Shown piece after piece: positions 31,959 to 45,700 of a DNA stretch of 64,000 nucleotides; positions within the stretch are counted from its first letter, which is position 1; the number at the start of each line of letters is the position of its first letter. The position numbers were made by a program, and so were the translations under genes. This stretch comes from Mycoplasma crocodyli MP145. GTDB lineage: Bacteria > Bacillota_I > Bacilli_A > Mycoplasmatales > Metamycoplasmataceae. The notes below the pieces were generated by a model that worked only from the letters and a program-made list of their open reading frames with translations, had not been told where the DNA came from and did no database searches. The stretch covers positions 248,001 to 312,000 of the forward strand of contig NC_014014.1 in the NCBI RefSeq assembly GCF_000025845.1, read 5' to 3'.

Positions 31959-32291
31959 AGATAAAATTATAAGTTTTAAATGATTTTATAAATAAAAATC
32001 ATTAAAATCGATAAATTAATGCATTTATTCATTTTTTTGGTAAATATGAGAAAATAATAATATGAAAAGGTATATTTTCATTTTATAGCGATTTTTAGAA
32101 AATTTATTTAATTTAAAAAATAGTAAATAATACGTATTTTTATATTAAATTATCATTTTTTTCTTTTTTATATGTAAATACTAAATTAGTAATAAATTAG
32201 TTATTTTTGCTATTATATACATATAAATACAAACTCATATATTTTAAACATTTATATTAATATGTTTACTTTATAGGATAGGATAGTTATT
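31959..32291. promoter_or_regulatory. Divergent intergenic region with inverted repeat
   Basis: A+T-rich region between rpiR and the giant lipoprotein gene. It contains TGAAAA-N6-TTTTCA (32063-32080), many TATAAT-like sequences and a repeated AGGATAGGATAG close to the ATG at 32292 that may serve as ribosome binding site. No gene is visible in it. Confidence 0.35.
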
Positions 32292-35200
32292 ATGAAAAGA
32301 AAAAATCTAGCTTTATCACTTTTATTGTTAGGGACTCTAACCTCATCTGCAATTTTTGTAGCTTCATGCGGTAATTCAAAAGCAATTAAAGGAGACGATC
32401 CCAAAGTTGATACAGATGATAAAAACAAAAAAGATTTTGGAAGCCTTGTGTTACCAGAATCTAACACATCGAAAATAGATTATTCAAAAGTTAACAATTC
32501 AGAAGTGCCAGGACTTAGTGAAGTTAAAACTATTCCTGATTTTAGAAATACTTCAACAAATTTAATTAGAGCAAATCAAAAAATTAATTATGTTGCACTT
32601 GGTGATTCGATAAGCGCTGGTTTTGATGGTTCTTTAGATGCTGACTATCCAGGACATAAATCAAGTGATGGCAAAATAAGTGGTCTTTCCTTTCCCGCTT
32701 TTCTAGCTAGAGCTTTAGATCAAGATAATAGAGTTGGACAATTTAATAATTATGCAGTTAGTGGAGCTACTTTAATTGATTGAATAACACTTTTAGATTT
32801 TCAAAGTACTGATAGAAAAACAATTAGTCATGACTATTTAGTTAGTGTTTTTGGCAATGATTATTTAAATAAAGCAAAAGAAATAAAAGAAAATGTAAAA
32901 AATTCAAACTTAATCACCATTAGTCTTGGTGGTAATGATTTTATTCATGAGTTTATTGCTAGTTTAAGAAAAAACAATATTTTTAATGAATTGATTGATA
33001 TGCAATCAAAAGATTTTGCTCTAGGTCCTATTATAACTAAAGCAAAAGATATTTTAGACGATACTATAAAAGTTATGTCGTCTAGAATGATTGATTTTTC
33101 ACTTCAAATTAAACAACTAGCACCAAATGCAAACATTAATTTTGTTTCATATCCTCTTCCGTTCTTAAAACTAAAAAATTTAATTGATTCATCAACTAAA
33201 TCACTTAGCAAGCAATTGAATTTTTCTCTCAGTGAATTTATTTTAGGTCAAATAAACAACACAATAAAAATAGTTGCTCATAGAACAAATACAAATTTTA
33301 TTCAAGCTTATAATTCTAAATTTTGAGATGAAAATAAAAATGAACTAGCTTCTGTATTCTTTGATATCCATCCAAATACAAACGGATACAAAAAAATGGC
33401 TCTTGATGTTTATCTTAAGATTACAAACAAGTATCTTGATATTAAAGATTTTAAAGCACTTGGCAATTATGATTTCGATTTCGATTTTATTAAAACTGAT
33501 GCATTAAATGCGCAATATCAAATAGAAGTAGCAGACTATAAAAATACAATCAATAAAGTTTTTGGTTCAAGTTCACAAGCTTATATTAAACATGAAAGCT
33601 ATGCAGAATCACTAGTTAAATCGATTAGATCAACAAGTAATTATGGAAAGAGAATAGCACACCTTGCCACTACTTATCGTGGAATGGTTGATAATTTTCT
33701 TGAATTTGGATTTGAAAGTAAAATTTATTTAGATTTAGATCCAAACCAAGTTCTTAAAAATTTCTTATACAAAGACAATAAAAAACCTCTAAATGATTTT
33801 ATAGATTGATTTTTAGGAAGTGAATATCTTGATACAGTTCTTCAAAAAGTTCAAAACGATCTTGAAGAAAAATTCTCTAAAAATCCTAAATACGAAATAA
33901 CTGGTAAAGATATTTCTGCTTCATTCATGAATGCATTAGTAGGTAAAGAATCACTTTTTAAATTACTTAAGACCTTCCTAAATTCTAATTTTATAAATAA
34001 TTATGGGCAAGATTTTATCAAGACAATTAATATGCTTTTAGCAGGTCCTGCTGGTGATAAAATATACAATTTATTACTTGAAAATACGCCTAAATTAATA
34101 TTAGAAAATATTCCTAGTTTGAGTATTGATGAATCTTCAATTAAATCAAGTTTTATAAAAATATTACCAAAAACCAACTTATTTGATTTAATAAACAGCG
34201 TATTTGAGGCTCTTATTAATGAACGTATTAATTTTGCTAATGCAACAAATTTAGATCAAATAATTACTTTAATTTTTGAAAATCCTAAATCAAATATGGC
34301 TATAGACAAGTTTATTAAGTCAATCATCACTAATCCTGAAACTAAAAATTTTGTTTTACCAATAATTAAAAATTTCCTTTCTAAAGATCAATATAAATGA
34401 ATATTTGAAGGTATTAAGGATCTTGATAAATTACTCAATAATTCATTTGATTTATATTTAGATATTGATAAAAATATTCAAATAAGTTCACAATTTGTAT
34501 CAAGCTTAATTTCAAATATTACCGAATACGGTCTTGATACTAAAAAATGAAATATTTTTAAACCTATTCTTGCTTCATATACTCAAAAATGAGATTCTAA
34601 CCTTGAAGATAATATTGTAAATTTAATAAAAGCAATATCAAATTCTAAGTTAGTCCAAGAAAATAAAGATGATTTAAAAATAATTATTAAAAACTTTATA
34701 ACTTATCTTAAAAAAGAAAATAACATAGAAAAACTTATAGTTAAGTCTCTCAAAGATAATCAACAACTTATAAATTTATTTGGTGGTGAAGAAAGATTTG
34801 CTAGAGTACTCAACTTACTTTTAGTAGATACTGATTTTAATACTATTGTTGATGAAATAATTAATAAAGGAATTGAAAGTATTTCTGAATTTAAAGATAT
34901 TAAATCATTCAAAGACATACTTAAAATTGCATTTAATAAATTAGATTTAGATAAATTACATACATCTACTACTTCTTTAATTTCTAAACTCATTAAAAAT
35001 CCAGACATTAAAATTGTTTTTAAAAACATCCTTCTTGATTACTTAGCTAAAAATGGTTTTGATACTAACAATCAAGCAAACATTGATTTTATGGATGATT
35101 TAACAAACAATATTGATCAATTATTTGTATATTTTGAAATTAATAAAGACGTCGTAGATTTTGCTTTTAACAAACTAAAAGAAATTCAAAAATCAACAGA

Positions 35201-38200
35201 TATAGCTCAAGGACTTAAAGACTTTCCTGGTCAATTAGTTCAAATTATTGATAAAAAAGTTAATCCAGATCCAATTGCTTTTGTTAAAAAAGTACTTGAT
35301 TATTCAACTTTTAAAAATAAAAAACAAGGTTTTGCAAACCTTTTAAAAGTTGTATATAACATAGCAAAAACAAGCATTAATTTTGAAACCATTTTAACTG
35401 CTGAAAGCACATTAAAATGAGTCGATCCTTCTGAAATAAACGTATTATTAAGCGAACTATTTGCTAAGGAAGATTTTACAAAAATAGTTAATGAAACAAT
35501 TGATTTGTTGATTTTGGATCAAAATTGAGTATCAACATTTAAGTCAACAAATGATTTAATTAATCACATTTTTAAATCAAATGAATTTAAGAATAAAATA
35601 AATTCTAACTTAGAAAATATTGTTAAATTTACCTTAGATAAGATTCCAAATAATTTAAATAAAACAATTACAAAAGTGATTAAGAATACATTAAAGTCAT
35701 TTGACATTGATCTAAATGCAGAATTAACAAATGAACTAACCAACAAAATTTTGATTTCATTAGTTAATGGATTAAAGAAAAATAATCAATATGACTCTAT
35801 TTATTTATCAATTGTTCAAAGTATTTTGCAAGCAAATAATAGTAATGAATTTAGTTCAAAACTTCAAGAGTTACTATTACCCAAAGTTCAATTAAGTTTA
35901 GTTTCGATTCTAAATTCATTAGTTAATAATTTAGATTCGACCAATGAAAGTGCATTAAAATCAGTAATTAATAAAGTTATTACAGGAATTTTGGTAGATA
36001 AAAATGTTGAAAAAATAATTGGATTTATTGATCTAAATAAGTTGTTAAGTAAGTATGGAATTACAGATACAACAAATCTTAAAAATGATATTAAAGCATT
36101 ACTTGTTTCACCTGAATTTAAAACTAAATTAGATGCATTAATTGATACTTTCTTTAAAAATATAGCTAATTTTAAAGGTAAAGAAAATGATAATTTATTC
36201 TTACAATCTATATTTAGAAATGATGATTTAAATACAAAATTTAAAGAACTTTCTAAGCATTTAATTGAACAAATTATTGACAAGAATTCAATAAAAACAC
36301 TAGTTCAAAAATCATTCGATCATGTGTCTAAAAATGAACTTCAATGATTATTTGTTGGTTCTACTATGCCTTCTTCATTAGTGGAAGATATCATTACTTC
36401 TATTAAAAAAACAAACTTACATACAACATATGTAGATAGTATTTTTGATACACTAAAAATAATTGATTTTACTAAACAAACACTGAGTTCAATATTTACT
36501 AATTCACTTGTGGGAGTGTTAAATAAGGAAAATATAACTGTTCCTTTTATTACATCGATATTAAGATCAAACACTATTAAAACTAATCCACAATTACTGT
36601 CTACACTAATTAAAAATGTAATTAACAAACTTAATACAGATAGCACATTTTCATCAAAAGTCTTATCCATTATTCCAGCAACAACAAAAGTGGAAATTAA
36701 CAAATATGCAAGTGATGAAGAGTTATCAGGCTTAATAAAAGTCATTTTAAGTAATGAAGATTTAAAAGTAATTATTACAAGTACATTAGATAGTATTTCT
36801 AAAGATACTGAATCGTTAGAAGCAATAAAAACATATGATTCTTTATTAAATTATTTGTTTAAGAAAATTGACTTTACTGCAAATAAAGATAAAATAAAAT
36901 CAATATTAAATACACTTGGTTCTAACACAACCATTCAAGGAATTGTTAAAAAAGTTTTAGATAATTTATTAAAAGAAAAATTAAATATCTCAAATCAAAA
37001 CTCACAAAAATTAACAAAAAGTATATCAACTAAAATAATAGATTTACTTAAGTCACTTAATATTTATGATCAATCAATTGATACTTTAATTACTGAATTA
37101 AGTAAAGTATCAACATCAACTTCAACCAATGCCTTAGAAACACTTAAAACATTGCCAAGTGTATTAATTAAAGTGGTAACGGACGAAATAAACAAAGATC
37201 CTATTAAGTTTATTCAAACTATATTAAAGAATGAAATTGTTTCTCAAAACAAAGATTCTATAAAAGAAATTTTGGGATCTACTCTTGATTATTTAGCAAC
37301 TTATAATAAATTAAGTGATCTAACCAATTCTATATCAACAGCTATAGTAAAAGGAAAAAGTGCTGAATATCTTGAAGTTTCAGAAGTATCAATATTATTA
37401 ACTAACTTACTAAAGAATGAAAAATTCAGGGCTTTTGCCAAAAGTGCAATTAATAGTTTTATAGATAAAACAGACTTAACTACAAAGACTTATTCAAATA
37501 CGAATGAATTTATTTTAGATATTCTTAAATCAATTGATTTCTCTTCAAATAAAGAGAATTTAAGAGAAATTATAAATGTTGTTTTACAACCGAATCTATT
37601 TCCAAAAACAGTTAATAAAACAGTAAATAAAATTTTAGTTGATCAAAAAATATTGCAATCAACTGATACTAAATTAAGTGAAAAATTAACTAATAAAATA
37701 TTTGAATCAATTAATTCATATATTAATAAAGTTAATCTTTTTGATAGTTTATTTATTGCCCTTACAGAGTCGTTAAAAACTATAACATCACTTGACCAAC
37801 TAGGTTCTAATTTTGTTAATGAATTAAGCAAAGTAGTCGATTTTAAAGATTATAAATTCTTTAAAGAATTAATGAATTTATCAATTCTTCAAGAAAATAA
37901 AGTTGAAGTTAAAACGTTTGTTAATAAATTATTTGAATGATTTAAAACAAATGAACTTGATAAAAATCTAGATAGTTTATTACCTACAACTACAACAATT
38001 GGATTAAGTAAAGAGCAATTAAAAACCTTAGTTAAAAAAGTAATAACTAATGAAAATACAAAATCATTAATTGAACATGTAGTTGAAGAATTAGCAACAA
38101 ATTGAAATTCTAAATATGCTAATGGAAACTCATATGAACGTTTAATTCAATTAATGTTTAAAGAAGTTACATTTGTAAACAAGGTCCAACCTTCTATAAA

Positions 38201-41200
38201 GTCGTTGGTAACAAGTTTATTAAAAGATACTGATTTTAAATCGGGTGCTTCAGGAATAATAGTTAAATTTTTAGAAACTAAAGAGCTTGAACTAATTTTT
38301 AAAGGCATTACTAATAAACAAGATTTTGCAACTAATCTTTTATCAATAGTTGATATTCTAGATAAGCATTTAGATTTAATTGAAGTACTTAGTTCAGGAT
38401 TAATTGAAAGTGTAGCAAAAAGCGGATTCACCTTATCTATTCCAACAATCATTTCTAAAGTCGGCGAAAAAATAACTGCTAAATTTAGTGGATCAGACAA
38501 AGAAACAAAGATATTTGAATTTGTAAAAGATATTCTTAAGTCTGATTTAATTTCAAAAAATGGAAATGAAATAAAAACCGTTATTAATAATGCTATTGAA
38601 GCAATTGGTAAAAATGATGAATTCTTAACAAAAATTTATGATGGTTTATCAGATGCGCAAAAAACATCATTAAACAAATTTGCAAGTAAAGAAGATATTG
38701 TTTTAGTTCTTAAAACAATTGCAAATAATACTCATTTCAAGGCTCTGATTAGTAAATTAACTGATTTAATTTCAACACATCATGCGGATTTATCTTCAGC
38801 AACAGATATTAATGATTTAATTAAGAGATTAATTAAACATATTGATCCAATTTCTTTCAAAACTGAATTAAAAGGTCTTGTAAAAGATTTATTAACAAGC
38901 ACTGAAATTAAAAAGTCTCTAAAAAATGTTTTAAATAAAACACTAACAACTTATGGAGTTGTTGTAACTGATACAAATGTTATAAAAGTTGTTGATACCA
39001 TTATTGATAATGCAGAATCATTCATAAATTCTCTAGATATAATAGATTCTTCAATTGATTTAATTTTTGATGATTTATCAAAATTAAGCACAGGTACAAA
39101 ATTAGTTGATGAAATTGCAAAAATAGGACCAAAATTAAATGAACTATTTAATACCAAAATTACTAATAATTTAGGTGCTATAGTTAAAAAAGCATTAGAG
39201 TTACTCAATACACAAGAACACAAAACTGGTTTGACTACAATTGTTACTAGCGTTTATAAAAAAATGTCAAGCGATGGTTCTTTATCTAAGATATTAGAAA
39301 ATGAAATCAAAAAACTTGATCCTAATTCAATATTATTTAAATATGTTAATGTTGAAGATTTACCGGCTTTAATTGATGTTGTTCTAAAAAACAAAAATAT
39401 CGAAGCAATGCTAGAACCTACTATTACTAATTTATTAAATAATCAAGAATGAGTAGCAAAGTTAGACACCAAAGATACTTACCAAATAATCTTATCCATA
39501 GTTAAATCAGGAAATATATTTGTTTCAAACAAAATTAATGCAATTAAATTAGTTGAAGAATTATTAGCTTCAACTGAATTACATAAATCATTAAGTAAAA
39601 TTATAAATAGTTTAATTACTAAATACAATTTAAATATTAAATTTACTAATTTAGATGGTCTTATTACATCGTTAGCAAGCGATATTGCAACATTTCTTAG
39701 AGATAATGATATATTAGCACCTATTATTGACAAAATGGCTGCAAATACTACAACTGCTAATAAATTAATGGATTTATTTGTTGGAATTGATCAAATTCTT
39801 AAAGATAAATTTACAAAAGTACCATTAGAAACATTTAAAAAAGTTTTAAGTATTAAAACAATTGATTCAAATAAAGAAGACCTTAAATTACTATTAAAAG
39901 GTTTAGCAATTGAAATTCTTAAAGATACCAAAATTGCAGATGATTTATCAACAGGATTAATTTCAAAAATATTACCTGCAAAATATGCTATTTCAATTGA
40001 TGAAATTAAATCACTTTTAGCTGCTTTAGCTAAGTCAGAAAATTACAATAAAATAGCATCAGCATTTATAGATACATTAATAGATAATAAGGAAGAATAT
40101 AAATCAGCCGTTGATTTTAATCAAGTTCTTGTAAAAATATTATCAAATGATTCATTTATTAATAACATTAAAACATTAGTAGCACCATTATTTAATGATT
40201 TAATGAGTGATGAAAAATCAAGAATGTTATTTGCAAAGATAATCACTGAAGAGTTAAAAACATTTGAAAATAATTGATTATTAAATGGACTTACTAAACC
40301 AAACGACCTTATAAGTGCAATATTGCAATCTTCAAATATTATTAATTCTAAGTTAAATATATCTACTCATTTAATTGATTCTTTAGCAAAAGAAGCAAAG
40401 AAAAATTTAACAAAAATTGATTTTAAAATTATTGCTTCTGAAACATTTAATTTATTATCACAAGATTTAAGTACAAATTGAGAAACAAAAATCCTTGAAA
40501 TATTTAAAGAATTATCAAAATCGCAATTGTTAAGTGTAACCAATAAAGAAGATTTAAAAATATTAATTAAAAATGTTTTTGCACATCTTAATGTAGATAG
40601 TAAATTATCGAATTTAGTATATTCATCTATTCCTCAAGATAGCAAAAAATTACTCAATGATTATGTTGATGAAACACAAACAAAATCATTATTAGATAAA
40701 ATATTCAAGAATGAAAAATTAATTGAAATCGTTAATGATGCAATTGATTATTTAGTAAACGAACCAGATAAAATCGCTAGTGCAAAAACACTTTTAGATG
40801 TTATTAAAGTCATAATAACACCAGAAGATAAAACCAAAAAATTAATCACTAATTTAAATTCTATTGTTACAAGTGTTCTTAACGAACCAGAAACAAAAAC
40901 ACTTGTTAAGAATGCTTTATTGAAATTTATTAAGTTTGCTGGTATGGATGAAAACGATGCAGATGTTAAAACATTTACCGAAAAAATTTCTGATGGATTA
41001 GGGCAACTATTGTTAAATTTAGGTGTTGTTGATACAATGATAAATAGCCTTGTTTCAACAATTAAAACAGAACCAAATCTAACAACATTAGTTTCAAAAT
41101 TCCAAAGCATTTTAATTAAATCAATAGAAGTTCAAAATTACAAATTCGTTGCTAAATTATTAAAAGAACCATTGGTTGCTAATAATAAAACTATTATTGA

Positions 41201-42560
41201 AAAATTCCTATTAAAAGTGATGGATACACTTGTAGCAAATGATGATAAATTAAAGAAAACTGTTTATGAATTAGGCTTTACTTCTCTATTTGCATTTAAA
41301 GAAGAATTAGATTCAACTAAGATAGACAGCATGCTTGTATTCATCTTGAAATCAAAACACTTTAAAGAATTAATTAGAAGTTTTATTGAAGAATTTATTG
41401 GAAACAATCAAAAGTATTATGATTTAAATACTTGACCAGAAGCTATTAATGTTTTCTTAAATAGTGAAAAATCAGCTAATGTAAAATCACAATTAAAAGC
41501 ATTCCTAAACGAATCTCTTTCTGATACAAATGGTACTGTTGCACAGGGGTTTGCGGAAATTTTCTATAGTATTTTAAAATCAAGTGGATTTAATGTTCAA
41601 TCAAGTAATAAAGAATTATTACAAAGAGTGATTACTAAATTATTTAAATCCTTAGCTACAAGACCAGAATTTGATAATGTTATTGATAAAATATATGAAA
41701 ATATAAAAGCAATCGACTTTAAAAATGCAACAAAAGAGGATGCAACTACGAAGTTAATGTCTGCTATCAGTGATGGAATATTTAGCATTATCAAAAATAA
41801 CACAGGTCAAATATCGCTATATAATATTTTACAAAAGAAAGACATGATCAATACCTTAATTGAAGGTCTTGGAAAAGATGATTATATCGACTTTGTTAAC
41901 TTATTATTTGAAACATCTGATTATGACAAAAAAACAGGTGTGTATGGCATGATAGACGACATATTAAAACCTAAAACAAATGCTTCAGGGCCAGGATTTA
42001 AATTTGATGTTAATATCTTCAATGTTGTTTCTGATACAAGAAGTTTTATGAAAAACTTTTGAAGACCATTTTATGATGATTTATTTACTGAAATAGCAAA
42101 AGACAATAATACTTCTTACCTTAAAAATACCAATAATTATTATAAAGAATACAAGTCATACAAAGCAATGTATAGACTGTCAACTATGATGCTTTGAGCT
42201 CTTAAAGAACAAGTTAGCGGAACGCTATTCTGAAATGCTACTGATTTATCAGTTGAGGGAATAATAAATAACTCTATGTATGATGCATATACAGAAATGT
42301 ATGCTAAACATAGTTCATCATTATCATCTCAATCTAGTTCAGATTTATTGAAAGTTGGAGTTAAATACAGTAAATATAACACAGAATTTATAGTTGGTAA
42401 CAGAAGTAACTGAACTTCAAATAGCAACTATGATAATAATCAAGTATTAGCATATGTTTATTATTGAAAAACCAATACAACAGATAGACATGATAGATCA
42501 AAAACTAAGGAACAAGTTCTTTATGAATCGCTTAAAAAAGGATACTTAGGTTCAAAATAA
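32292..42560 (+). CDS. Giant surface lipoprotein with N-terminal SGNH/GDSL hydrolase domain and repeats
   Basis: A single uninterrupted 3,422-codon frame (code 4). The signal peptide ends in a lipobox (FVASC, Cys26). Residues about 98-385 form an SGNH/GDSL hydrolase: block I YVALGDSISAGF (Ser106), block III SLGGNDF (Asn215) and block V FDIHPNTNGY (Asp358, His360) are all present, so it is probably an active esterase or lipase. From about 546 to about 3,180 the protein consists of about twelve degenerate helical repeats of about 219 residues. The last 170 residues are Trp/Tyr-rich and differ. Secretion and lipid anchoring are predicted from sequence; the substrate is unknown. Large GDSL lipoproteins exist in other mycoplasmas, but the repeat array is the notable part here. 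A terminator follows. Confidence 0.9.
33927..41846 (+). repeat. About twelve degenerate 219-residue coding repeats
   Basis: The same submotif, K/N-x-D-x-[IL]-K-x-[IL]-[IL] followed about 40 residues later by an [ED]-[IV]-x-x-[LI]-L-x-x-[IL]-[LF] segment, recurs at residues of about 789, 1010, 1215, 1430, 1653, 1869, 2088, 2306, 2526, 2750 and 2962. The spacings I counted are mostly 212-224 residues. Within each unit a segment like D-x-[SL]-I-x-x-[LI]-x-x-x-L-S-x-[LV] lies just before the submotif. The copies are diverged in sequence but keep length and hydrophobic pattern. Confidence 0.7.
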
Positions 42561-42566
42561 AAATAA

Positions 42567-42596
42567 TAAGAAAGAGGGGAAACCTTCTTTTTTTAT
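42567..42596 (+). terminator. Terminator after the giant lipoprotein gene
   Basis: An AAGAAAGAGG / CCTTCTTTTT hairpin with a GGAAA-type loop (one G-T pair), then a long T-run. Confidence 0.7.
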
Positions 42597-42712
42597 TTTT
42601 CATTGTTTTTGCTATTTAAATGAAAATTTATGTTTAAAAATAATATAATTATTAAAAATTAAATAAATAACCAAAAATAAGGGATTTTAAAATTGTATTG
42701 AAAGGATGAATT

Positions 42713-45700
42713 ATGAAATTAAAAAAAGGAATGCTTTTAGCAAGTTCTACATTTTTATTATCTAGTGCGTTTGTATTTGCTACATCAGTTTCTGTGCATG
42801 AAGAAGCTCGTTATAAAACGCACATCACAGAGTTATCAGAGTATCCATATCAACAAAGATATCTTATTAAAAATTTGATAACAACCAGCTCACAATTTGA
42901 TGCTAATGTAAATTACATAAATACTCCTTTAATTTTTAAAACAAAAAAAGTTAATTACCCCCATTCTGATACTTCAAACCAATTCAAAAATTTTGTTTCT
43001 TGTTTTGATAGTTCAGTACCAAATGGCGAAAAAACACAAAATTTATCAATTAATGAATTGAACTCATTTGAAGTTAACTGTGATAAAAATAAAAAGGTAA
43101 AATGATTTGATTTTGTTTATAGATCTCTTGATTCATCAACATTCACATTAGAAGCTTTAGAATTTGATTTTTATATTTATGATAAATCAAATACTTCAAC
43201 CCCAATATTAATTAGTGATTTTGTAACAAAGATTGAATTGACAAATGATACTGGAATTTCATGAGAAATCCCACGTGCTAATTATAAAATTATTGAAAGT
43301 AGTGAAGAAAGTAATAAATATAAGATAATTTTTAATAATAAAAATATTACTAATAATTATAATAAACTTAAAACAATAAAAATTGCTTTAGATATTAGTT
43401 CAAATAAAAATTTCGAACAACTTACTCTTATGATAAATAAAGCATATATTTCCGATTATTCTTTTGCTAAGCTAATGATAATTGAAAGTCAAAAATTGTT
43501 AAATAATTTATCTTCTTATTTATCAAATCGGATTTATCCTCCATGAATTAAAAATCAAGTAACAACTCTTATTTCTTCGATAACTGATCCATATATTAAT
43601 CTTTCTCTCGAAAAATATCAACATGCAATTGATGACAAAAAATCACTAATTTATGGAGTTGATGCTAACGAATTGAATCTTGCTGTTAATGAACTAAGAA
43701 ACACTCAAAAATTTAAGGATATGTTTAAAACTTATAAAGAACTGTTGTTAATAAAAGTTAAAGAACTAGAAGATAAAATAAACAACCCTTTAAATAATGT
43801 ATCTTCCTTATATAAAGCATCTATTGAACAATTTATTAGCAATCTAAAAATTGAAATAAATTCAAAAAATGATAGCCAAATAATAGGCACTTATTATGAT
43901 AATACAAATGCTAAAATAGATACTTATTTAGCAAACTATCAATCATATTTTATGGATGGATTAGCTTTAATTCAAAATTATAAAACAAATCATGCTTTAA
44001 AATTGGATGATGACAAAAAAACTGAATTTATCAGTTATCTAGATGATAAAACAAATGAAATAAATAACTTTAACGAACAACAAAAAATAGAATTTAGTTT
44101 GGCAAAGTTTAATGATGATTTTAAAAATGAACTTGCACTAAAATTCGATTCATACAAATTAGATCAAATAGTAATTGATGAAATTAATAAGATTAAAACT
44201 GATGAAAATTTTTATACCAAGGAATCTTTTGATCAAAAAGTCTTAGAATTAAATCAAATTGCAAATTCATTTAGTGTTGAACACATATATAACACCCTGC
44301 AAAAAGAAGTTAAACTAAATGAAATTGCATGAATTAAGGAAAGTTTAATTAGTAATTTTACATTTTGTAAAGAAGAACGAGAAAAGGTTATTAATTTTGA
44401 CATTGTTAATTCACATTATTTTATTCAAAAGTTTAATAGTGGTAAAGCAAGTTTTATTGCTTATTCTTCATTTCTTGATAATCAAGCAAATATAACAAGG
44501 CAAAGAACAGAAGAATATATTAACTATATATCCGAATGAAAAAACAATAATTTAATTACAAATAAAAATGAAATGTTAAAAAGTATAGAAACCCTTGTTA
44601 ATGAAGAAAAATATAAAGATTATATGCTTGAATCTAAGAGATTAGAACTTGAATCAACAATCAATGAGTTTAAAAATAGCTTAATTTTAAAGGATGAAAA
44701 TCTAATAAAAGCAAATGAATATAATTCATTTGTATCAAATGATTTATCTAACTGAAATAATATTATCAGTCAATTCACAAATAAAAAATGATTGCTTGAA
44801 ACAATAGAAACTGAATTCAATCTTGATTATTCGTTCTATCATGAAAAAACAGTTGGAATATATAAAAAATATTTAGAAACTTTAAAAAACAACATTCTTA
44901 ATCAAACAGATTGAACAACTGCTCAAAAAGTTTCTAAGAACCAAGATTTAGAAACTAATAAAACTAAACTAGAAACCAATAAAACATGATTAAATAATTA
45001 CATTGAGCAAATACAGAATGAATCATATTTAGAATATGAAGAAGAAAGTTCTCAAAATTTTTTAAGTTGATTAACTAATTTTAAAGAAGCCCTACCTGCT
45101 AACATCAATAAATTGACAAGAGATAATAAATGTAATGAGATTAACAATAGTAAAAGTGAAATTATTACTAACTTTAAATGATTAAATGATTATATTACTG
45201 AATTACTTGATAAAAACTATGATATATATCTAAGTGAAAAAGTTGAATTGTTTAAAGAATATTTAAATAATCTTAAAGCGAACTTATTATCAACACCTAA
45301 GATTTTAAGGGTTGAAAAAGAACTTAAGAAATTTAATATTAATGAACAAAAAGAAAAACTTATTACAAATAAAAATTATTTAATCGAATTAATTAATAGC
45401 GATATTTTAGCTAATTATGAAAAATATACATTAGAAAGCGAAGAAAAGTTAAAAGCTAACCTTAATAACATTAAGAGAGAATTAATTAAAGATATTAATA
45501 CATCAGTTAAAAATAATTATATTTCTAGAATTTCATTATACAAAGGAAAAATGGTCTCGAATGTTAATGATTTACTTGAATATATTAATTTACATAAAAA
45601 TATTCAACCCATTTATTTAAATCCTGAATATGATATATTTGTAAATCTTCTTGATGATACAAAAAGAAAGGTTAATATATCTCCTTTTGTCCTTAGAACA

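Noticed and set aside
35888-41803. Long minus-strand ORFs inside the giant lipoprotein gene
   Set aside because: They mirror the codon pattern of the plus-strand frame, have no ribosome sites and encode Ser/Leu/Ile-rich low-complexity products.
32292-42560. A series of ten or more broken lipoprotein genes or pseudogene fragments
   Set aside because: All apparent breaks are TGA codons; read as Trp, the frame is continuous with a single signal peptide and one TAA stop.
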